Source: an uncultured Saprospiraceae bacterium (GTDB taxonomy: Bacteria > Bacteroidota > Bacteroidia > Chitinophagales > Saprospiraceae). Taken from it: 64,000 nt of DNA. How positions within the stretch are numbered: the stretch's first letter is position 1; each line of letters starts with the position of its first letter. A program made the translations under genes and the position numbers. The notes below the pieces were generated by a model that searched no databases, was not told the DNA's origin, and saw nothing but the letters and a program-made list of their open reading frames with translations. The stretch spans positions 1 through 64,000 of the forward strand of contig CALJOK010000076.1 of the NCBI GenBank assembly GCA_937981555.1, written 5' to 3'. This document shows positions 44,327 to 52,667 of the stretch, one piece after another.

Positions 44327-44896
44327 ATGAAACATATCGCAATATTCGCTACCGGCGGCGGAAGCAATGCTCAAAGAATAATCGAACACTTCGAAAATAA
44401 CGACGCAGCAAAAGTCAGTTTAGTTATTTCCAATAAAAAAACAGCAGGTGTTTTGGAAAGAGCAGCAGTCAAAAATATACCTACCTTAATTATAAATCGG
44501 GAAGAATTTTATCAAACAGAAAATATATTACAAAAATTAGATACGTTTCAGATTGATTTCATCGTATTGGCGGGCTTTTTGTGGTTAATGCCAACATATA
44601 TGGTAAAATCATATGCGAATAAAGTGGTAAATATCCACCCCGCACTTTTACCAAGATATGGAGGCAAAGGAATGTATGGCATGAATGTTCACCGAGCAGT
44701 CCATGCTGCACAAGAGACAGAAAGTGGAATGACGATACATTATGTCAATGAGCACTATGATGAAGGAGGAATTATTTTTCAAGCAAAATGTTCTCTTCAG
44801 TCAACTGACTCACCTGATGATATTGCGAAGAAAGTACTTCAATTGGAACACCAACATTATGCACAAGTAATTGAAGATCTAATTTTAGAAACCTAA
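44327..44896 (+). CDS. purN: Phosphoribosylglycinamide formyltransferase
   Basis: The 189-residue enzyme transfers a formyl group from 10-formyl-THF to GAR in purine biosynthesis. The nucleotide-phosphate loop GGGSNAQRII (residues 10-19) is present, as are the catalytic residues Asn102 and His104 in NIHPALLPRYGG and Asp145 in HYDEGGIIFQ. Length is normal. It is separated from the upstream gene by a palindromic element and from the next gene by 31 bp, so purN and the envelope protein at 44928 may be co-transcribed, without an obvious functional link. Confidence 0.95.
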   Translation: MKHIAIFATGGGSNAQRIIEHFENNDAAKVSLVISNKKTAGVLERAAVKNIPTLIINREEFYQTENILQKLDTFQIDFIVLAGFLWLMPTYMVKSYANKVVNIHPALLPRYGGKGMYGMNVHRAVHAAQETESGMTIHYVNEHYDEGGIIFQAKCSLQSTDSPDDIAKKVLQLEHQHYAQVIEDLILET

Positions 44897-44927
44897 TTTT
44901 TGTATAAAAAATAATAATACCGAATTT

Positions 44928-46988
44928 ATGAGAAGCTTATTAATCCTAATTTTTTGTTTGGGGATGACAACTGTTCATGCTCAAAAAATGAGTTGGCGAA
45001 AGCACGCCAAACTGGCGAAAAAACAATTCGAAGAAAATAACTTCCAAGATGCTGCCATGAACTTTGAAGGAGCATGGCAAAAAAAGCCAAAGAAAACAGA
45101 ATACCTATATCAAGCTGCAGAATGTTATTCGAAAGTAAAAGACTATCGAAAAGCTGCGGAATGCTACGAGCCGCTTAAAGACAATAAAGACTTTATGCTT
45201 GCGGGTTTAAAGCATTGTCGTATGTTAAAAATGGATGGTCAATATGATGAAGCCAGTCGAGCTTTTGTTTATTTTATTAATGGTTATGAAGGTACGGATA
45301 AAGATGTTGTGGCTAATATTGTACAAGATGAAATCAGAGGTTGTGAATATGCGATGTCTTTGTTGGAAAAAGAAAATAGCTCAATTACTTTCGAACACCT
45401 GAGCTCGAATGTAAATTCCAAAGCTGCTGATTTTGCACCTGTTCCATTTTCGGATGATGTACTTTATTACACTTCGAATATGGTTGGAGAAACTAAAATG
45501 TATCTTTCTCAACGAAATGGAGAAGTTTGGTCTCGTTCGAGAGTACCTAAAAATTTCCCAGAAATATTTGCACCTCATTATGGAAATGGAGCTTTTTCAC
45601 CAGATAATAAAAGTTTCTTTTATACTCAATGTGATCAAATAGATGCAAGTGGTCGGATGGTTGATGGTTGTGAAATTTTTATCACTCAACGAGATGAAAA
45701 AGGATGGGGAGCACCACAAAGATTAAATAAAGGAATCAATAAAACTGGAGCTACAGCAACTCAACCTTTCGTTGTCCACCAAAATAATCAAGAGATTTTA
45801 TATTTCGTTTCTGATCGATCAGGAGGACAGGGAGGAATGGATATTTGGTTTACTTCACGTGATTTGACTAGTGAGAAATTGAATTTTGAACGACCTCGAA
45901 ATTGCGGAAAAATAATTAATACAATGGCTGATGAAATGACTCCTTATTTTGACATGGATGAAAATACAATGTATTTTTCTTCGAATGGAAAAATGAATAT
46001 TGGAGGCCTTGATGTTTTTAAATCAAAAAATACAGGCGACAATGAGTGGGCAAAATCTGAAAATATTGGTTTACCATATAATTCTAATGCGGATGATTAT
46101 TATTTTAGAAAGCACTCAGCAAATGGAGGTTATGTAGTTTCGAATAGAAAATTTGGATTGGAAAAAACGACATATAGTCACGATGACATTTTTAGTTTTT
46201 CAACTCCTATCGAAAAAATGATGGCGAGTGGTAAAGTGATAGACCAGAAAACGAACCAACAAATGAAAGATGTTTGGGTGGCAATTTATGAAGTTAGCCA
46301 AGGCGGTTCTGTTCGATTATTGGAAAATAAAGCATCCGCAAATGGAACATATGAGTTCGGTTTATTACCAGGGAAAAATTATAGAGTGGAGGCTCACCGA
46401 GATGGTTACGAACCAAACGGATGGGAATTTAATACAATGGAAAAAAACCAAATGGTTTTCGAAAATAATATTACGATCGGAGAAGTAAACTTGGCAAACA
46501 ATACTCCAAGTACTCCTCCTACTATTATAACGGAATCAGAAACTACCGTCGAGAATACAAATACAAATGGAACTTTTAATAATCCTCAACCATCTGTAAT
46601 TGTTGAAAGTGAAACATTTGGAAGTGACTCTGGATCAGTAACTATTAATAATCCTGCTCCAAATCCGAATGTAAATAACAATACTCCTACAAGTCCAACT
46701 CCAACAATTGTGATTGGAGAAGCAGAGGTAGTTTACAAGATTCAATTAATGGCAGTTCGTAAATATAATAGTAATGAAACTCGCTATCAGTTGCCTAAAA
46801 ATTATGGAACTATAGAAACGGAATATTTAGGAGGGAAGAATTTGACTAGAGTTTTATTGGCAAATTTTTCGACCAAAGAAGAGGCTGAGCGAGTTTTAAA
46901 TACAATGAGATCAGCAAGTCGGAATTTTAAAAGTTCGGTAATTGTACGATATGAAAATGGCGTACGGATTGATCCTTGGGCGAAATAA
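44928..46988 (+). CDS. TPR-PD40 envelope protein with C-terminal SPOR domain
   Basis: The 686-residue protein has a signal peptide (1-19), TPR repeats (about 25-130, ENNFQDAAMNFEGAW and DYRKAAECYEPL), a PD40 propeller (about 160-430, NGAFSPDNKSFFYTQ and EILYFVSDRSGGQGGMDIW), a carboxypeptidase regulatory-like domain (about 435-520), a Thr/Asn/Pro-rich linker (about 525-600) and a SPOR domain (about 603-686, YKIQLMAVRKYNSNETRY). The front resembles PorE of the T9SS, but the OmpA domain is replaced by SPOR, another peptidoglycan-binding module. Likely a periplasmic envelope component. Confidence 0.85.
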   Translation: MRSLLILIFCLGMTTVHAQKMSWRKHAKLAKKQFEENNFQDAAMNFEGAWQKKPKKTEYLYQAAECYSKVKDYRKAAECYEPLKDNKDFMLAGLKHCRMLKMDGQYDEASRAFVYFINGYEGTDKDVVANIVQDEIRGCEYAMSLLEKENSSITFEHLSSNVNSKAADFAPVPFSDDVLYYTSNMVGETKMYLSQRNGEVWSRSRVPKNFPEIFAPHYGNGAFSPDNKSFFYTQCDQIDASGRMVDGCEIFITQRDEKGWGAPQRLNKGINKTGATATQPFVVHQNNQEILYFVSDRSGGQGGMDIWFTSRDLTSEKLNFERPRNCGKIINTMADEMTPYFDMDENTMYFSSNGKMNIGGLDVFKSKNTGDNEWAKSENIGLPYNSNADDYYFRKHSANGGYVVSNRKFGLEKTTYSHDDIFSFSTPIEKMMASGKVIDQKTNQQMKDVWVAIYEVSQGGSVRLLENKASANGTYEFGLLPGKNYRVEAHRDGYEPNGWEFNTMEKNQMVFENNITIGEVNLANNTPSTPPTIITESETTVENTNTNGTFNNPQPSVIVESETFGSDSGSVTINNPAPNPNVNNNTPTSPTPTIVIGEAEVVYKIQLMAVRKYNSNETRYQLPKNYGTIETEYLGGKNLTRVLLANFSTKEEAERVLNTMRSASRNFKSSVIVRYENGVRIDPWAK

Positions 46989-47006
46989 GATCATTAAAAA
47001 TGAAAT

Positions 47007-47047
47007 AAAAAAACCTGACTGAATTATATTCAGTCAGGTTTTTTTTA
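47007..47047. terminator. Bidirectional terminator
   Basis: A 14-bp stem aaaacctgactgaa/ttcagtcaggtttt with loop ttata (about 47010-47043), between convergent genes. Confidence 0.9.
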
Positions 47048-47063
47048 TGAAGTTGCTTAAAAA

Positions 47064-47696
47064 TTAAACTCCACCATTCAACTCATCTTGCAATGTTTTC
47101 AATTTATCCCAGTTACCTTTTGCAGCTAACTTAGCTTGCTTCGCCCAAGTACCTGGATTGTGCATTTTGAAACGATTACCCGCTTCTGCCAAGATATTTC
47201 GAAGTACCCCAACTTTTGTTGTACTCAAATCTGCAAAAGTTACAATCCCTGCCTCATTCAAAAGAGAAGCAATTTTTGGACCGATCCCTTCGATTTTTGT
47301 CAATTTATCTGGAGTAGATGTAGCAACTGCTTTTTTTGCTGGTGCTTTTTTCTTAGCCACTTTCTTAGTGGTTTTTTTTGCTGCAGGAGCAGGTAATTCT
47401 ACAACTGAATTGACTGTTCCAAATGGATTAGCAACAAAGGCATCAGGAGTCGCATCGTTAGTCCACATGTGACCATCTACTAGATAACGATATTCGTATC
47501 TTTTACCAGCGTCTAATTTTAGTACAGTTTTGTACTCTCCTTTCTTAGCAACTAAAGCAATACCTTCCGCAGGATTCCAATTATTGAATTCTCCTACAAG
47601 TAAAACTTCTTTGCCTCCATGAATTGATTCTTTTGGCAATGTAAAAGTTACATCACACTTGGTGTTGTCTTTTGAAAACTTTTTAGTTAAGCTCAT
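47064..47696 (-). CDS. Glycogen-binding (CBM48-like) domain fused to helix-hairpin-helix domain
   Basis: The 210-residue cytosolic protein joins three parts. Residues about 10-98 are an AMPK glycogen-binding/CBM48-like E-set domain (VLLVGEFNNWNPAEG, YEYRYLVDGHMWTND). Residues 99-128 are an Ala/Lys/Pro-rich linker (KKTTKKVAKKKAPAKK). Residues about 130-210 hold a helix-hairpin-helix module (KLTKIEGIGPKIASLLNEAG) of the kind found in ribosomal L21-associated or DUF4332-like proteins. The basic linker plus HhH suggest nucleic acid binding; the CBM part suggests glycogen or another polysaccharide. The combination is seen in Bacteroidota but has no assigned role. Confidence 0.8.
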   Translation of the reverse strand: MSLTKKFSKDNTKCDVTFTLPKESIHGGKEVLLVGEFNNWNPAEGIALVAKKGEYKTVLKLDAGKRYEYRYLVDGHMWTNDATPDAFVANPFGTVNSVVELPAPAAKKTTKKVAKKKAPAKKAVATSTPDKLTKIEGIGPKIASLLNEAGIVTFADLSTTKVGVLRNILAEAGNRFKMHNPGTWAKQAKLAAKGNWDKLKTLQDELNGGV

Positions 47697-47849
47697 TTTT
47701 AATAAGTTTTAAATTGTGATTTTTGAAAGATAGGTTATTAAAATAAATGCGCAAAAGTAAGCTAAATCTAATTTTGAACAACCTTTTTTTTACTTTTTTT
47801 ACGATAAGAAATTGTTAAAAAATGGAAAGGCAATCCATAGGTTTTACGA

Positions 47850-48764
47850 TTAAATCAAATTCCCAAATCGCTCCCTAAATCCTAAAATTCCCTGTAATCC
47901 ACCGGTATGTATTGCAACGATTTTACTTCCACTTGGAAAGAAGTCTTTTTCAATTAAATCAAAAATACCGTAAATCATTTTCCCAGTATAAATTGGGTCA
48001 AGTTGAATTTGATGTTCTTGTTTGAATGAATTGATGAAATCTAAGAGGATAGGAGAGTGTTTTGCATAGCCACCAAAATGGTAATCCGTTTGGATGGAAA
48101 ATTGATCAAAATTTTCATTTGGGAAAAAAGTAGCTAATAAATTTTGTACTTCCTTTTTCATAAAGTCTCCTTTCAATGCAGAGAAACCCAAAACGTGTGT
48201 ATCTTGTTTTTTTAATTGAATTAATCCTGCGATAGTTCCACCTGTACCGCAACTCGTACACATGAAATCAGGAGTGAAATCGAGTTGGTCTAAAATCTCC
48301 AAACCTAATTCTGCGCAACCTTGAAGTGCTAATTTATTCGTTCCGCCTTCTGGCAAAATATAACATTCCTCTAAAGGGATTTCCAAGTCTGGTAACAATT
48401 TTTCTTTGAGTGCATACGTTTTCCTATCAACAAAATGCAATTGCATACCACAATCTTCCGCAAAAGATAAAGTAGAATTTAGTGGAAGAATCTTTTCCCC
48501 CCGTACGATTCCAATGGTTTTTAAATTAAAAATTTTGCCTGCTGCAGCTGTGGCAAAAAGATGATTGGAAAAAGCTCCCCCAAAGGTAAGAAGGTATTTT
48601 TTTTGAGTTTGCTGGGCTTCGGCAATGTTATATTTTAACTTTCGCCACTTATTCCCTTGCAGTTCAGGATGAGTCAAATCGTCTCTTTTGAGCCAAAGTT
48701 GGATGTTTTTTTCATCTAAGAGAGAGTGGTCTAATTGCCCAATTGGCGTCGGATCTTTAATCAT
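47850..48764 (-). CDS. 1-aminocyclopropane-1-carboxylate deaminase/D-cysteine desulfhydrase family enzyme
   Basis: The 304-residue fold-type II PLP enzyme shows the PLP lysine in LQGNKWRKLKY, the cofactor-binding FGGAFSNHLFATAAAG and a glycine loop TSCGTGGTIAGL. Members act on ACC or D-cysteine; most bacterial copies outside plant-associated species are D-cysteine desulfhydrases, so that is the more likely reaction here. The gene is monocistronic with a 240-bp gap to a small peptide gene in the opposite direction. Confidence 0.85.
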   Translation of the reverse strand: MIKDPTPIGQLDHSLLDEKNIQLWLKRDDLTHPELQGNKWRKLKYNIAEAQQTQKKYLLTFGGAFSNHLFATAAAGKIFNLKTIGIVRGEKILPLNSTLSFAEDCGMQLHFVDRKTYALKEKLLPDLEIPLEECYILPEGGTNKLALQGCAELGLEILDQLDFTPDFMCTSCGTGGTIAGLIQLKKQDTHVLGFSALKGDFMKKEVQNLLATFFPNENFDQFSIQTDYHFGGYAKHSPILLDFINSFKQEHQIQLDPIYTGKMIYGIFDLIEKDFFPSGSKIVAIHTGGLQGILGFRERFGNLI

Positions 48765-49001
48765 TATAGGTGAAATGAATAATTTTTTTAAAAAAAAAGT
48801 AATATTTAGAAAAATTTATATATAATTGGCATCATTGTTGAAATATTTTAGTTATATTACATATATGATTTTAATATTTGTATTGATAACATAACCTCAC
48901 CTTAAATTCTCAATCTTAGTAATACTACAGTTTTTTCCCTTAACAGAAGTTACACACTCTGAAGAGAACACTATTTAAAACACTATAAATATTCCCAGTA
49001 C

Positions 49002-49121
49002 ATGAAAAAACAAAAAGTAAAATTACCCAGTTTAAGAGTCAAAAGTATGACTACCTCAACACCTAGGCAAATTAAAGCCAAATCACAAAAGAATGACGGA
49101 GGTTATACTTGGGTAGGATAA
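49002..49121 (+). CDS. 39-residue RiPP-precursor-like peptide
   Basis: ATG at 49002 opens a 39-codon frame ending TAA at 49121. The peptide starts MKKQKVKLPSLRVKSMTT, then STPRQIKAKSQKND, and ends GGYTWVG. The N-terminal pattern LxxLxVxS(M/F)xT is like the leader of Bacteroidota class I lanthipeptide (pinensin-type) precursors as I remember them, and Gly-Gly before a short tail resembles a leader/core boundary. It contains no cysteine, so a classic lanthionine core is absent. A 5' leader of about 115 nt and a terminator at 49222-49259 bracket it as its own transcript. No modification enzyme or transporter gene is adjacent; the next gene is a PPTase. Confidence 0.6.
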   Translation: MKKQKVKLPSLRVKSMTTSTPRQIKAKSQKNDGGYTWVG

Positions 49122-49221
49122 CTTTTATAAAAAAAAGACTATCCTTAAACCGTTACAGGAACAAAAAAAGAAAAATCCCTCGATTTATATTTCGAGAAAA
49201 AAACTAACTAAGTAATCCGAT

Positions 49222-49259
49222 TTGGGTTTCCTTTGAAAAAGGGGAACCCATTTTTTTTT
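49222..49259 (+). terminator. Terminator after the small peptide gene
   Basis: Stem tgggtttcc/ggggaaccca with one bulge (49223-49250) followed by nine T. A weaker ctcga/tcgag hairpin precedes it near 49178-49195. It isolates the peptide transcript from the PPTase gene. Confidence 0.8.
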
Positions 49260-49321
49260 GATTAACTTTGATTGAACCACATTACAAAATAGACTTTTAA
49301 TTTTTTAGGATTCAAATAATT

Positions 49322-49954
49322 ATGCTAAAGATTTACCATGCAGATTCGGCAATTTTTCGAGAGCAATATAATTTAGAAAAACTTTTAAGCTTTTTACCTG
49401 AAAGTCTTCATGCCAAAGCATTGAGATATCGAATGCCCCAAGATGCATTTAATTTCGTTTTGGGAAAATTGATGTTAAAAAAAGGTTTGGAAGAATTGGG
49501 ATTGGATAATGATTTGGAAAAGATTCAATTCAATGAAAATGAAAAACCATATTTAGAAAATGTATTTTTCAATATTTCTCATTCTGGAAAACATGTAGTT
49601 TGTGCGGTCACTCAAGATGGAGAAGTCGGAATTGATTTAGAAAAACCAAGAGATATTTCACTCGAAGATTTTGAAATGAATTTTACCAAAAAAGAATGGA
49701 CTAATATTACGAACCACGCATTTCCTTTGAAAAAATTCTATTGGTATTGGGTTCGAAAAGAAAGTATCATCAAAGCACTTGGTGTCAATTTATCTTACCT
49801 CAACCAGATTGAATTGGAAAGTGGAAAAGATTTTTTTATAGAAAATGATCAACGGTGGTTTTTAAAAGATTTGCATTTTGGAGATGATTGTTTTTTTGCC
49901 ATTTGTTCAGAGGTTGAATTTGAAAAAGTAGAAATGATTTTGTTTGAGATGTGA
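49322..49954 (+). CDS. 4'-phosphopantetheinyl transferase, Sfp-type
   Basis: The 210-residue protein carries the Sfp superfamily motifs: FNISHSGKHVVCAV, VGIDLEKPRD with metal ligands Asp105 and Glu107, and WVRKESIIKALG (Glu147, Lys151). It transfers 4'-phosphopantetheine from CoA to carrier proteins such as ACP or NRPS/PKS carriers. No carrier-protein cluster is in this window. Its TGA stop starts the palindromic element that reaches the next gene. Confidence 0.92.
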   Translation: MLKIYHADSAIFREQYNLEKLLSFLPESLHAKALRYRMPQDAFNFVLGKLMLKKGLEELGLDNDLEKIQFNENEKPYLENVFFNISHSGKHVVCAVTQDGEVGIDLEKPRDISLEDFEMNFTKKEWTNITNHAFPLKKFYWYWVRKESIIKALGVNLSYLNQIELESGKDFFIENDQRWFLKDLHFGDDCFFAICSEVEFEKVEMILFEM

Positions 49955-50097
49955 TTTTTTTTTGCCGCAGATTTTTATGAGCAATAAGGTTTTTATGATT
50001 TCCCCCCGAATATGTTTTATAACAAAATATTCCCGCAACAAGAGGAATCATAATCATCATAAACAATCAGCCTAATCTGCAGCAAAAAAACACCCTA
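49952..50097. repeat. Stop-to-start palindromic element, copy 2
   Basis: Starts at the TGA of the PPTase (tgatttttttttgccgcaga), with the right arm 50044-50094 (aatctgcagcaaaaaaacac) as its reverse complement and the centre folding as gaatatgttttata/aacaaaatattc. The flank ccctaaaatagtaaat joins directly to the ATG at 50109, as in copy 1 (44182-44310). Confidence 0.8.
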
Positions 50098-50108
50098 AAA
50101 TAGTAAAT

Positions 50109-51086
50109 ATGGAAAAACCAAAAATAAATAGAACCCTCCATCACATCGTCAGTCGATTCAGTAATTGGCAAGCTGCTGACATTGAAACTTCTTTCCGCGA
50201 AAACGATATTTATGCGAACCAAAATGATTGGTCTAAATTTATCAAAACCTTTTTGATGAGTTTAGGAATTGCATTTTTGGTTTCAGGAGTAATTTTCTTT
50301 TTTGCGTATAATTGGGCAAGTCTACACAAGTTTGCTAAACTAGGATTGGTACAAGTATTATTGATTGCGATGGTTAGCGTAGCAGTTTTTTCTAACTTAA
50401 ATCAAAATGTAAAAGGCATCATTTTGATGGGAGCAGGAATGTTGGTCGGAGCATTGTTTGCCGTTTTTGGACAAATATATCAGACTGGAGCAAATGCGTA
50501 TGATTTCTTTTTTGGTTGGACTGCTTTTATTGCTTTGTGGGTTTTTGTTTCCAATTTTGGGCCGATGTGGTTATTATTTTTAGCATTGATTAATATTTCG
50601 ATTTGGCAATATTTTGAGCAGGTTTTAGGGCATGTGGATGAAGTAATAATGTTGGATTTACTTTTTGTAATTAATGTGTTATACTTGATTCTGCTAAAGG
50701 TTTTAGCTCATTTTGGAAAAATTAATTTAGTTCCCAGATGGTTGGAGCGAGTAATTGTTTTAGTATCTATTTCTTACCTGACATTTAATTTGAGTTTCCA
50801 AATTATGGATTTTGATTCGATGTCTTATCGTACGTTTTTATTGGGATTGATCGCACTTCCTCTAGGGATTTATTATGGGAAACGTGAGAAGGATACCTTT
50901 TTTATTGCAACGATTGGGTTGAGTATTATTTTAATTTTTCTTTCCCTTTTAATCAAAGGTGTATTCGAAGGAGGTGATGGACTTGGCGGATTTTTTATAA
51001 TAAGTATTTATGTTATTGGGAGTATTTCAGGTCTAATTTTTTCAATTGTTAATTTAAATAAGCAATGGCATGGAGATGAAAAGTAA
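50109..51086 (+). CDS. DUF2157 domain-containing membrane protein
   Basis: The 325-residue protein has a short cytosolic N-terminus and at least eight hydrophobic helices from residue 45 (FLMSLGIAFLVSGVIFFF, LVQVLLIAMVSVAVF, and so on), a DUF2157-type membrane protein. It is first in a tightly packed set of three; the next gene overlaps its stop by 17 bases. The triad DUF2157, DUF4401, GDYXXLXY is conserved in many bacteria and is thought to form one membrane system, although no biochemical role is known. Confidence 0.85.
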   Translation: MEKPKINRTLHHIVSRFSNWQAADIETSFRENDIYANQNDWSKFIKTFLMSLGIAFLVSGVIFFFAYNWASLHKFAKLGLVQVLLIAMVSVAVFSNLNQNVKGIILMGAGMLVGALFAVFGQIYQTGANAYDFFFGWTAFIALWVFVSNFGPMWLLFLALINISIWQYFEQVLGHVDEVIMLDLLFVINVLYLILLKVLAHFGKINLVPRWLERVIVLVSISYLTFNLSFQIMDFDSMSYRTFLLGLIALPLGIYYGKREKDTFFIATIGLSIILIFLSLLIKGVFEGGDGLGGFFIISIYVIGSISGLIFSIVNLNKQWHGDEK

Positions 51087-52164
51087 TGTAAATATATTGT
51101 TACAAGAACTCCAAGATAAGTATGGAGATACTTTTTCTTTTGATCAAGTAGCTATTGAAAAAGAGGTTGAAATTCAATCTTCCCAATTTTCAAATTTAGC
51201 TGTCAAGATACTTTCTGTGATTGGCGGATTTTTAGGAAGTTTATTTTTTCTTGGATTTTTGTTGGTTTTAGGATTGTACGATACACCTGTGGTTGCGTTG
51301 GTGATGGGAGTAATTTTGATCTGCGTAGCGATAGGAATTGATCGTAATGAAACGAGTGTTTTATTGGATACGGTTAGCATTTCTAATTTTTTGATTGGCG
51401 GCTTTTTGATTGGATTTGGCTTGGTAGACTTAACAGGAGAGGATGAAAATTTACTCATTTTAGTAGCTATGGTCATTGCGTCGATTTCTTTTTTCTTTGC
51501 CAAAGGATTTATGTTGAGGATGATTTGTGTCTTGATTTTTAATGGTAGTTGGTTGGCCTTGATTTTGGAAAATAAAATTAATTCAGCCTTTCATTTTCAA
51601 ATCATATTTTTAATTGCAGGTTTTATTTATCTAAGTTTTTTTGAAGCAAAGTTGATTTCAAAAAATACTTTTTGGAATTCGATTTATAAACCATTGCATG
51701 CTGGATTTTTAATATCGTTAAGTTTTGCTTTATTCTTATTGGCCAATAGTTGGAAGATGGAAGTCTATTTTTTTTATGATTGGATTTCGTCAATTGCCGT
51801 TTTTTTAGCGAACATTTTTGTCGTTTTTAAAATCATAGAAGGACTCGAATTAAGTGAAGAAAAAAATAAAATGTGGATTTATGGATTGAGCATTTTTGTT
51901 TTATTACCTACTTTTTTGATGCCTTCGATTGGTGGAGCGATTTTAGTTTTATTGGTGAGTTATCATATTGGGCATCGGGTAGGAACTGCATTAGGAATGG
52001 TTGGTTTATTTTATTTTGGAATTCAGTTTTATTATGATTTGAATTTAACCCTTTTAATAAAATCGATCATTTTGATGATTTCGGGAGTAATGTTTTTGAG
52101 TGCGTATTATTTTTATAACAGAACATTTACGGATGGATTAGGGGAAGAACAAAAACTTAATTAA
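51070..52164 (+). CDS. DUF4401 domain-containing membrane protein
   Basis: The 364-residue protein consists of a soluble N-terminal helix (about 1-40) and about ten hydrophobic segments (LAVKILSVIGGFLGSLFFLG and others), the DUF4401 pattern. The start ATG at 51070 overlaps the previous gene's stop (ATGGAGATGAAAAGTAATG); an alternative ATG lies six bases later. Overlap indicates translational coupling with DUF2157. Confidence 0.85.
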   Translation: MEMKSNVNILLQELQDKYGDTFSFDQVAIEKEVEIQSSQFSNLAVKILSVIGGFLGSLFFLGFLLVLGLYDTPVVALVMGVILICVAIGIDRNETSVLLDTVSISNFLIGGFLIGFGLVDLTGEDENLLILVAMVIASISFFFAKGFMLRMICVLIFNGSWLALILENKINSAFHFQIIFLIAGFIYLSFFEAKLISKNTFWNSIYKPLHAGFLISLSFALFLLANSWKMEVYFFYDWISSIAVFLANIFVVFKIIEGLELSEEKNKMWIYGLSIFVLLPTFLMPSIGGAILVLLVSYHIGHRVGTALGMVGLFYFGIQFYYDLNLTLLIKSIILMISGVMFLSAYYFYNRTFTDGLGEEQKLN

Positions 52165-52175
52165 TTTTATTTTTT

Positions 52176-52667
52176 ATGAAAAATATAAAAACGATCGTCA
52201 TTCTTTTTAATCTAGTTTGTCTTATTGGTTATATCAATTGGGCTACTTTTCATAAAGAAAAAACGATCTCGGATGGTACATTAATGTTGTTCGAATTAAG
52301 GCCTGTTGATCCTCGATCTTGGATGCAAGGCGACTATATGGATTTGCGATATGCTGTCGCTACTCAAGGAAGATCAAAAAGTGAATTACCAAAATTTGGG
52401 TTTGGTATAGTTACTTTGGATGAAAATAATGTAGTGAAATTATCGAGATATCAAGAGTCAAAAACTCCTTTAGAAGAAGGTGAGTTTTTGATAAAATATG
52501 CAATACATCGAAGAGGCGTAAGTTTTGGTGCAGAGTCTTATTTTTTCGAAGAAGGAACGGGCGAACGATTTGAAAAAGGAAAATATGGAGGCCTTCGAGT
52601 GGATGAAGAAGGGAAAAGTATTTTGATTGGTTTGTATGATAAAGACTTTAAGTTTATTGAGTTGTAG
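52176..52667 (+). CDS. GDYXXLXY domain-containing protein
   Basis: The 163-residue protein has one N-terminal membrane anchor (IVILFNLVCLIGYI, residues 7-20) and the family signature QGDYMDLRYAV (Gly52, Asp53, Tyr54, Leu57, Tyr59). It ends the DUF2157-DUF4401 operon, 11 bp after its neighbour. Probably the anchored periplasmic partner of the two membrane proteins. Its stop TAG is directly followed by the complementary stop of the convergent CIA30 gene. Confidence 0.9.
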   Translation: MKNIKTIVILFNLVCLIGYINWATFHKEKTISDGTLMLFELRPVDPRSWMQGDYMDLRYAVATQGRSKSELPKFGFGIVTLDENNVVKLSRYQESKTPLEEGEFLIKYAIHRRGVSFGAESYFFEEGTGERFEKGKYGGLRVDEEGKSILIGLYDKDFKFIEL

